In this document: positions 58,777 to 64,000 of the stretch, piece after piece
How positions within the stretch are numbered: position 1 is the first letter of the stretch
Layout of the letters: every line of letters begins with the position of its first letter
Source: Paracoccus yeei ATCC BAA-599
GTDB lineage: Bacteria; Pseudomonadota; Alphaproteobacteria; Rhodobacterales; Rhodobacteraceae
Direction: 5' to 3'
Assembly (NCBI RefSeq): GCF_000622145.1
Contig: NZ_JHWH01000021.1
Coordinates: forward strand, 25,175-89,174
Length of the DNA: 64,000 nt
Position numbers and translations under genes: made by a program
The notes under the pieces: generated by a model
Databases searched by the model: none
The model's input: the letters and a program-made list of their open reading frames with translations, nothing else
What the model was told of the DNA's origin: nothing

Positions 58777-59229
58777 TCAGAGATAGCGCGGAAACTCGAT
58801 CTTGGGGCAGCGATCCTCGATCACCGTCAGACCGTGGCGGCGGCCGCGCTCGGCCGCCTCGGGGTGCAGGATGCCAAGCTGCATCCAGATCGTGCGCAGA
58901 TGCGGCAGGCAGGCGACCGCCTCCTCGACGATGGCGGGCACCGCGTCCGAGCGGCGGAAGATGTCCACCATGTCGATTCGCGCCTCGGCCGGGATCGAGG
59001 CGAGGTCGGGATAGACCTCTTCTTCCAGCAGCCGCGATTCCGCGTGGCTGGGATTGACCGGAATGACCCGGAAGCCCTGCGATTTCAGGTAACGCGCCAC
59101 ACCCCAAGCGGGACGCAACTCGTTCGGAGACAGGCCCACCATGGCGATGGACCTTGTTTCACGGGCGATTCGTGCAATGTCGTCGTCCATCGGCGATGAG
59201 CCGATATCCTTGAGAACGGCGAAATTCAT
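58777..59229 (-). CDS. CoA-binding domain protein (YccU-like)
   Basis: The protein has 150 residues, with GGGAGG six bases before the ATG. It is a Rossmann-type CoA-binding fold like the succinyl-CoA synthetase alpha N-domain: 'IAMVGLSPNELRPAWGVARY', 'GFRVIPVNPSHAESRLLEEE', 'LRTIWMQLGILHPEAAERGR' and 'VIEDRCPKIEFPRYL' at the end. The family function is not established. No partner is encoded nearby. Confidence 0.9.
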   Translation of the reverse strand: MNFAVLKDIGSSPMDDDIARIARETRSIAMVGLSPNELRPAWGVARYLKSQGFRVIPVNPSHAESRLLEEEVYPDLASIPAEARIDMVDIFRRSDAVPAIVEEAVACLPHLRTIWMQLGILHPEAAERGRRHGLTVIEDRCPKIEFPRYL

Positions 59230-59267
59230 TGTGATCCTCCCCCAGATCTCAATCTAAAGTGGCATAT

Positions 59268-59301
59268 AAAAAGCGCCCGGTCCAGAAGTCTGGCCGGGCG
59301 C
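59268..59301 (-). terminator. Intrinsic terminator of the YHS-protein gene
   Basis: Stem GCGCCCGG / CCGGGCGC with inner CCAGA/TCTGG pairs is followed by TTTTT in the minus direction. It ends the transcript of the upstream minus-strand gene at 59415-59828, with about 110 non-coding bases between stop and hairpin. Confidence 0.8.
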
Positions 59302-59414
59302 AAGTCGCGGAACGAGGGACAGTGATCTGAACACGAGCGTTCCGTGCCCATGTTCACGAAATAAATGCACACTGTGGCCGAAAGGTTCCACCCCTCTCGC
59401 GATAAAGTGAGGAG

Positions 59415-59828
59415 TTATTGCTTCAGACGCGCCCAGACCGCCTTGGCCTGTTCAAGGATATGCTGCGGATCGGCCAGAAAGCGTTCCTTGGCCTTTCGGG
59501 ATCGCAAAAGATAGGTCTTTTGGTCCACCACCGCAAAGTAGCGCGGGTTTCCCGGCTCGGACCGGCCCTCGGACAGGGCCACGACGCACAGGCCGCCAAG
59601 CGCCGGCGCATAGGCGCGGGGGTTGGCCTCGAACAGATTGCGGTTCTGTTCGGACAGGAAGTGCCAGGTCTTACCGCGCCACAATGTCACGATGTCCGAC
59701 CGGCCCGGAACTGCGGCCCCCTGGGTGCCGTAGGCCACCGGGTCGATTCCATCCAGCGCCCAGTCCTGCGCAAGCGCCCCCAGGGCGGGAAACGTCAGCA
59801 CAAGGGCAAGGGCGGTAGTGCGGATCAT
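59415..59828 (-). CDS. Secreted YHS-domain protein
   Basis: The start at 59828 (MIRTTALALVLTFPALGALA) gives 137 residues with a cleavable signal peptide ending ALAQ. The YHS domain covers the next 60 residues ('GIDPVAYGTQGAAVPGRSDI' and 'VTLWRGKTWHFLSEQNRNLF'), with 'YAPALGGLCVVALSEGRSEP' after it. YHS domains are associated with metal- or cofactor-handling periplasmic proteins; the role here is unknown. A good terminator follows. Confidence 0.85.
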   Translation of the reverse strand: MIRTTALALVLTFPALGALAQDWALDGIDPVAYGTQGAAVPGRSDIVTLWRGKTWHFLSEQNRNLFEANPRAYAPALGGLCVVALSEGRSEPGNPRYFAVVDQKTYLLRSRKAKERFLADPQHILEQAKAVWARLKQ

Positions 59829-59929
59829 GGGTCGGTCTGCCAAGCGGGTTCCTGTCGCCGGATCTGGCAAATCGCCCGCCGATTCTCAACCGGGGTGGCA
59901 ATCTTATGATCGGGTTGTGATCCGGGCGC

Positions 59930-60727
59930 TCAGGCCCGTGAAGCGGCGTACAGCGCGACCGCCGCCGCGTTCGAGACGTTGAGCGAGCCGAACTCGGCCG
60001 CAAAGGGGATGCGCACGATCCGGTCACAGGTCTCGCGGGTGCGTTCGCGCAGGCCCGGCCCCTCGGCCCCCAGGACCAGGCACAGCGCCCGACCGGGCAG
60101 GGCATCCAGCGCCTCGGGCAGGGTTTCGGTGCCGGTGCCGTCCAGGCCCAGGATGACATAGCCCATGTCGCGCAGTTCGATCAGCGTATCGGCCAGGTTG
60201 CCGACCCGCAGATAGGGCTGGCGTTCCAGCGCGCCCGAGGCGGTCTTGGCCAGAGCCCCGGTTTCCGGCGCGGCATGGCGCGACGGGGCAATGACCGCGC
60301 GCGCGCCAAAGACCTCGGCCGAGCGCAGGATCGCGCCGACGTTGTGGGGGTCCGTGACCCGGTCCAGCGCGACCAGCAGCGGCTTGCCCGCGCCCCCCAG
60401 CGCAAGGTCGGCAAGCCCGCCCCATTTCAGCGGCTTCACCTCAAGCGCGGCGCCCTGGTGGACGCTTTCGGGGGGCAGCGGCACCAGCTTGTCGAAGGTC
60501 CGCGCATCCGAGATCTCGGGCTCGATCCCCTCGGGCAGGGGGCCGAGCCGGTCCAGCGCGTTCTGCGTGACGACCAGCCGCAGCTTGTCCCGCGCCGGGT
60601 TTGCCAGGGCATCGCGGACGGCATGCAGGCCGAACAGCCAGACCGTTTCGGCCGCCGCCGCCCGCCGGGCGCGTTCCTTGTCGATGACCCAGGCGGGCTT
60701 CTTGGACTTTTGCGGTTTCTCGGCCAT
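59930..60727 (-). CDS. rlmB: 23S rRNA (guanosine-2'-O)-methyltransferase, TrmH family
   Basis: The start at 60727 (MAEKPQKSKKPAWVIDKERA) gives 265 residues. An N-terminal substrate-binding domain (WLFGLHAVRDALANPARDKL) is followed by the SPOUT knot: 'LLVALDRVTDPHNVGAILRS' (motif 1), 'ALCLVLGAEGPGLRERTRET' (motif 2) and 'IPFAAEFGSLNVSNAAAVAL' (motif 3). It is divergent from tRNA-Tyr, a common arrangement in the group. It targets 23S rRNA by family. Confidence 0.93.
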   Translation of the reverse strand: MAEKPQKSKKPAWVIDKERARRAAAAETVWLFGLHAVRDALANPARDKLRLVVTQNALDRLGPLPEGIEPEISDARTFDKLVPLPPESVHQGAALEVKPLKWGGLADLALGGAGKPLLVALDRVTDPHNVGAILRSAEVFGARAVIAPSRHAAPETGALAKTASGALERQPYLRVGNLADTLIELRDMGYVILGLDGTGTETLPEALDALPGRALCLVLGAEGPGLRERTRETCDRIVRIPFAAEFGSLNVSNAAAVALYAASRA

Positions 60728-60886
60728 GGCGCACCTTTGCTTTGGGATGGGTTGCGCAGAAATCGCGGCGGAATGCAAGATTGCTGCCCCGGCGCTCTCC
60801 CATCCCCGGGCGCGCATTTTTCGCACCATCCCGCTTGACGCCCCCGCGCGCTGCCGGTAATCACCCCGCACGCCGAGGCGTTCGGC

Positions 60887-60970
60887 GGGCGACGTGCTGC
60901 AAGGTGCGGCAGCGGACTGTAACTCCGCCGGGGAGACCCATGCCTGGTTCGATTCCAGGGTCGCCCACCA
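60887..60970 (+). tRNA. tRNA-Tyr (anticodon GTA), unusual D-arm
   Basis: An 84-base class II tRNA with encoded CCA. The acceptor GGGCGAC/GTCGCCC is a perfect 7 bp. The anticodon stem GCGGA/TCCGC with loop CTGTAAC presents GTA. A long variable arm contains GGG-AGA-CCC, and the T-arm CCTGG-TTCGATT-CCAGG is perfect. The D-region is unusual. The base at position 8 reads G, not T, the canonical A14 is not evident, and a GCTGC/GCAGC stem competes for GC of the anticodon stem. Class and length fit Tyr, as does rlmB next door. The integrase immediately downstream suggests that its 3' end is the integration site. Confidence 0.8.
60946..60970 (+). other. Presumed attachment site within tRNA-Tyr 3' end
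   Basis: Tyrosine-recombinase elements usually integrate into the T-arm/acceptor end of a tRNA, duplicating it. The integrase frame starts 66 bases downstream of the tRNA and points away from it. The other copy (attR) is not inside the window, so this is inference. Confidence 0.5.
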
Positions 60971-61035
60971 TTCCCCCCGATCTCAAGTGCTTGACGGCTG
61001 GCTTCTTCTGGTGCGCCACATAAGTGAGCCACAGG

Positions 61036-62661
61036 ATGCGCCTTGCCGCCTATTTGAGCCGATCCCGCCATGGGGTCTTTTACTTCCGCTGGCCGATCCC
61101 GGCCCGTCTTCATCCCGACCGGAAGCGCGGCCATGTGCGCCTGTCGCTACGGACCGGATGCCCGGCTACGGCGCAGCGACTATCTCGATTGCTGGTGCTG
61201 TCTGGACAATCGCGGCTTGCATCTGCATCTGCTTCTTGCATGCGGTATGATGAAATCAGGGGACAGGTGGCCCAGCACTTCCAAGAGTAGTTAGCCCGGT
61301 TCAAGGCTGGTGTGATGGAGAACGGCCCGCCTGACGAAGATCGCCAAGTGCTGATGCGGAACATCCGCGCCATGCTGGGCCAGAACTGGTCCGCTCATGC
61401 AGATCAGATCGGGGCAGATCAGGCTGCGCAGCAGGTGCGGGCGTTCTGTGAGCATCGGGGGATTGATTCTGACAGCCTCGATCCCAATGTGCGGCAAGGG
61501 CTGAATGAGGCGCTGGTGCATGGCGTCGGTGCGTTCTGGCAGGAGGCTGCCGGGTTTCTGGATAGCTTGGATCGGTTCGATTTGAGCCCCGCACTTCCGG
61601 TTGGTGCTGCCGTTGCGGCTGTTCCTGGCGATGCCCCCGCTACCCATGCCAGCTATCAGGATGTGCTGGTGGAGTATCTGACGGAGTTGCAGCGAACAGG
61701 GCAAGTCAGGGGAAAGACAGCAGACAGCAAGCGCGAGGCGCTAGCTTTGTTGGGGGAGATCACGCACAGCAAGCCTATAGCCGCCATGACCAAGGCCGAC
61801 GCCAGGCGGGTGAAGGACGTACTGCTGCGCTATCCCAAGAACCGGAACAAGATGGCCGCTACCAAGGGCAAGCCGCTGTCTGACGTGCTGGACCTGCCCG
61901 GCGTGGAAACTATCGCCACACGTACCGTTAACGCGTATATCAGCGCCTTACAGACTTTCTTTGCCTGGGCCGTATCGCACGGCCACGCCTCCGAGAACAT
62001 CTTCGACGGCACAAGAGTGAAGCTGTCGAAGCGCGCTAGGGACGATGGCAGGCAGGCATTCACCGACGATCAGTTGAAGCTGCTATTCAAGCATCTCACC
62101 AAGAACCCCGATAGACTGGTGCGCAATCAGGATCACAAGTGGATCAGTCTCATTGGTATGTTCACAGGGATGCGGTTGAACGAGATAGCCCAGCTTGATC
62201 TTGATGATATGCAGCAAGGTGATGACGGGTTGTGGTTCATTCGCGTGACCGATGAGGGAAGCCCGAACAAGCGCCTCAAGAACAGCGCGTCCCGTCGCCT
62301 TGTCCCGCTGCATGACCACTTGGTTGCCGCTGGACTGCCCGCGTTCGTGGAGGATCGCCGCAAGAGAGGCAGCGCGCGCCTGTTCCCTGCGTTGTCGTAC
62401 AGCACACAGAACGGTTATGGTCGCAATCCCGGACGATGGTTCAACGACAGCCTATTGCCTGCGCTGGGGATGCAGGATGCGGGGCTGGTGTTCCACAGCC
62501 TGCGGCACACAATGGCGACGAAGCTGGCACGGGCTGATGTTTCCGACACGCAGGTAAAGGCTATCTTGGGGCATGAGCAGCACGGCGTCACGTTCAGCAC
62601 GTACTTCCACGGCTTCCGGCCTGCGCAACTCAAGGCGGCAATCGACAAGTTCGAGTTTTAG
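61036..62661 (+). pseudogene. Tyrosine-recombinase integrase interrupted by an in-frame TAG
   Basis: The single frame 61036-62661 (542 codons) encodes a whole integrase except for TAG at 61288-61290 (codon 85). The N-terminal part 'MRLAAYLSRSRHGVFYFRWP' matches the integrase N-terminal domain, and directly after the stop the same frame continues LARFKAGVMENGP, as expected for the family. The C-terminal catalytic domain is intact: Arg in FTGMRLNEIAQLDL, Lys in 'NKRLKNSASRRLVPLHDHL', HSLRHTMATKLA (His and Arg), and His/Tyr in 'LGHEQHGVTFSTYFHGF'. Unless the amber codon is read through or translation restarts at the GTG/ATG at 61312/61315, the N-domain is lost. The product would be cytoplasmic. 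Confidence 0.85.
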
Positions 62662-62681
62662 GCAGGCCAGCCTGCATTCGG

Positions 62682-63143
62682 TTAGGATCGCCCCGTGACC
62701 TTCCAGCCCTTTGGCTTGCGGGGGTCCGGTTGTGCCGCCGTGCTTATCTCGATCACGGTCGAGCCATCAGGGCGCAGGGCAACCGCGCTTGGTGTCAGGC
62801 CGCACTGCTGGATCAGCCGTAGAGAACCATCGATCTGTTTGGAGGTGGCCTTCACGCGCCGGCGCGGCGGTGGGGCGGGGGGAACTACCACGGAACGCGC
62901 AGATGCGCGCAGCAGACCGAGAAGGGCTTGAAGCAGATCAGCCGTGATGCTCGGGGCAGCATCCTCGCCGGGGGCCGGATCAGGGAAGGCCGCTGCTGCT
63001 AGCCGCTGGATTTCATCCCCTGTCATTCCGGGCTGGCTGTCAGCGGTCAGTGGAAGGCCCAGCCCTTCTAGCCCAGCCTTGGTTTCAGACAGGCCGGCTA
63101 CGACCTGATCCGTGCCGCGTTTGCTATTCCAATGCTGCTTCAT
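62682..63143 (-). CDS. Hypothetical protein next to integrase
   Basis: The start at 63143 (MKQHWNSKRGTDQVVAGLSE) has AGAGG upstream and gives 153 residues. There is a helical, Ala-rich middle, a Pro/Arg-rich linker (VVVPPAPPPRRRVKATSK), and an end 'GSLRLIQQCGLTPSAVALRP' followed by 'DGSTVIEISTAAQPDPRKP'. I recall similar small proteins near alphaproteobacterial phage integrases, but I cannot name the function. It converges on the integrase with a 20-base gap. Confidence 0.6.
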   Translation of the reverse strand: MKQHWNSKRGTDQVVAGLSETKAGLEGLGLPLTADSQPGMTGDEIQRLAAAAFPDPAPGEDAAPSITADLLQALLGLLRASARSVVVPPAPPPRRRVKATSKQIDGSLRLIQQCGLTPSAVALRPDGSTVIEISTAAQPDPRKPKGWKVTGRS

Positions 63144-63144
63144 A

Positions 63145-63795
63145 TCAAGATGCCTCTGGGAGAGTCTGTGCCGACCGTAGGGCGACGTTTGTGCGGTCGG
63201 GTAGGGCGGTACTATTAAGTTGTCTTGTGGGCGCCCCCGGCGCCGCAGGCGGGCGCTGTAGCAGGGCCAGCCCGCAGTCAGCCGCGCGGCGATAGAATAG
63301 CTGACGCAGTGCGCGGCGGTGGAAGAACCATATCCTGCATTTGATTGACCCGCGCCAAATTGCATCATGTAGGCGAGAGTTCGGGACACGCCAGCCTTCC
63401 CGCGTGTCCCAGAACTGCATACCCGCTGAAAAATCCAGCCCGCCGATATCGTCTTGCAGTTCAGGATGCGGCTGGTTCCCTATGCGCGCCATGAGTTCGT
63501 CGCCGGACATCTGGCATAGTTCTTGCCAGGTTGTTCCTAGATGGACCATCAGGACAGCGGCGACCCTCTCAATGGTGCCTTTGGGGTGTTCGTGCCTGAA
63601 TGCCTGCCAGTCTTGTTCGGACCATTGGCGGTCAGGCTTGCTGTTGGCCCGCGTTATGGGCCGGGGTGGGACGATGGCCCGGAGCAGCTTCTGGGAAACA
63701 GTGCCTTGCCGCGCTGCATGGGACAGTGCGTAGTGCAGAACCGTTCGACCGGCTGTTGGGCTGCTGCATGTCTGAACAATGCAGGGCTCTGATGA
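63145..63795 (-). pseudogene. Truncated tyrosine-recombinase-like ORF cut by IS110
   Basis: The minus-strand frame begins at the presumed IS110 edge and ends just before the preceding small gene. It carries a phage-integrase core-binding pattern 'TVLHYALSHAARQGTVSQKL' and 'WSEQDWQAFRHEHPKGTIER'. A segment 'AAVLMVHLGTTWQELCQMSG' follows, where the catalytic Arg motif (GLRRGEL-like) would be expected but reads TTWQEL. The rest is unfamiliar and ends abruptly. Composition is lower in GC than the chromosome. The 5' end appears lost to the IS insertion. Identity is tentative. Confidence 0.45.
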
Positions 63796-63864
63796 TGTGA
63801 CCGCCCCCCCGACGGCTTCGCTGTGCCAGGGTGGGTCTGGGACGATCCACAGAGGGGAGAGGTC

Positions 63865-64000
63865 ATGTCGGAGATTACCACGATCGGGCTCGATCTTGCG
63901 AAGCATGTGTTTCAGCTTCACGGGGCCGACGCTTCTGGGCGAGCGGTGCTGCGCAAGAAGCTTCGGCGGGACCAGGTGCTGGCGTTCTTCAGCCAGCTAC
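63865..64000 (+). CDS. IS110-family transposase (3' partial)
   Basis: The frame opens with ATG behind GGGGAGAGG and encodes a start typical of the IS110 transposase DEDD domain: 'MSEITTIGLDLAKHVFQLHG' followed by 'ADASGRAVLRKKLRRDQVLA' and FFSQL. The Asp in GLDLAKHVF is the first catalytic acidic residue. The gene runs off the window. The left end of the element lies around 63790-63860, and IS110 elements lack the usual terminal repeats. Confidence 0.92.
   Translation, partial: MSEITTIGLDLAKHVFQLHGADASGRAVLRKKLRRDQVLAFFSQL

Larger units (their letters stand above)
60971..64000. mobile_element. Left end of a tRNA-Tyr-associated integrated element (continues past window)
   Basis: From the tRNA to the window end the genes are an interrupted integrase, two small minus-strand ORFs and an IS110 insertion, with lower GC and different codon use than the rlmB side. 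No right end is visible. This is typical of the first genes of a genomic island or prophage remnant. Confidence 0.7.

Overview
The window is a 64 kb stretch of a high-GC alphaproteobacterial chromosome, most likely Paracoccus or a close relative in the Paracoccaceae/Rhodobacteraceae. This rests on the split F1 operon atpHAGDC, a GapR (DUF2312) gene, the metal-ligand-poor HemB, several families restricted to the Rhodobacterales, and the rlmB/tRNA-Tyr arrangement. Identifications come from reading translated sequence and motifs; no database search was run.

Region 1 (1-16.5 kb) is an accessory catabolic cluster. It holds a polyamine-type ABC importer (binding protein truncated by the window edge, ATPase, two permeases), a PuuB-like FAD amine oxidase on the opposite strand, an Old-Yellow-Enzyme/TMADH-type flavin and Fe-S oxidoreductase with an apparent one-base frameshift near its 3' end, a YjlB-like cupin, a small unknown protein, a VOC protein, a GMC alcohol dehydrogenase, an alpha/beta-hydrolase-fold protein lacking the nucleophilic serine, a FadJ-type hydratase/dehydrogenase, an acyl-CoA dehydrogenase and an IclR regulator. 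Together they look like uptake and oxidative breakdown of a nitrogen-containing compound whose carbon skeleton enters beta-oxidation. The substrate is not identifiable from sequence.

Region 2 (16.7-23.1 kb) looks like a metal-handling module: a VIT-family transporter, a cytochrome b561-like protein, a PepSY protein, a two-component system, an isoprenylcysteine-methyltransferase-like membrane protein (CzcN-like) and a P1B-4 ATPase (CzcP-like). Region 3 (23.1-33.2 kb) has a LysR/aldo-keto reductase pair, two coupled SDR genes, a 35-residue remnant of an enolase-superfamily gene, a TetR regulator with paired operators, a TonB receptor with a YncE-like beta-propeller, an IS5 transposase relic, a cytochrome b561-YceI fusion and thymidine kinase.

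Region 4 (33.2-60.8 kb) is mostly core genome: DEAD helicase, dtd, gapR, trigger factor, tRNA-Ala(GGC), ssb, lytic transglycosylase, hemB, mfd, clpA, gloB, atpHAGDC, prs and rlmB. Region 5 (60.9-64 kb) is the start of an integrated element next to tRNA-Tyr. Its integrase is interrupted by an in-frame amber codon, followed by two small antisense ORFs, the second apparently cut by an IS110-family insertion that runs off the window.
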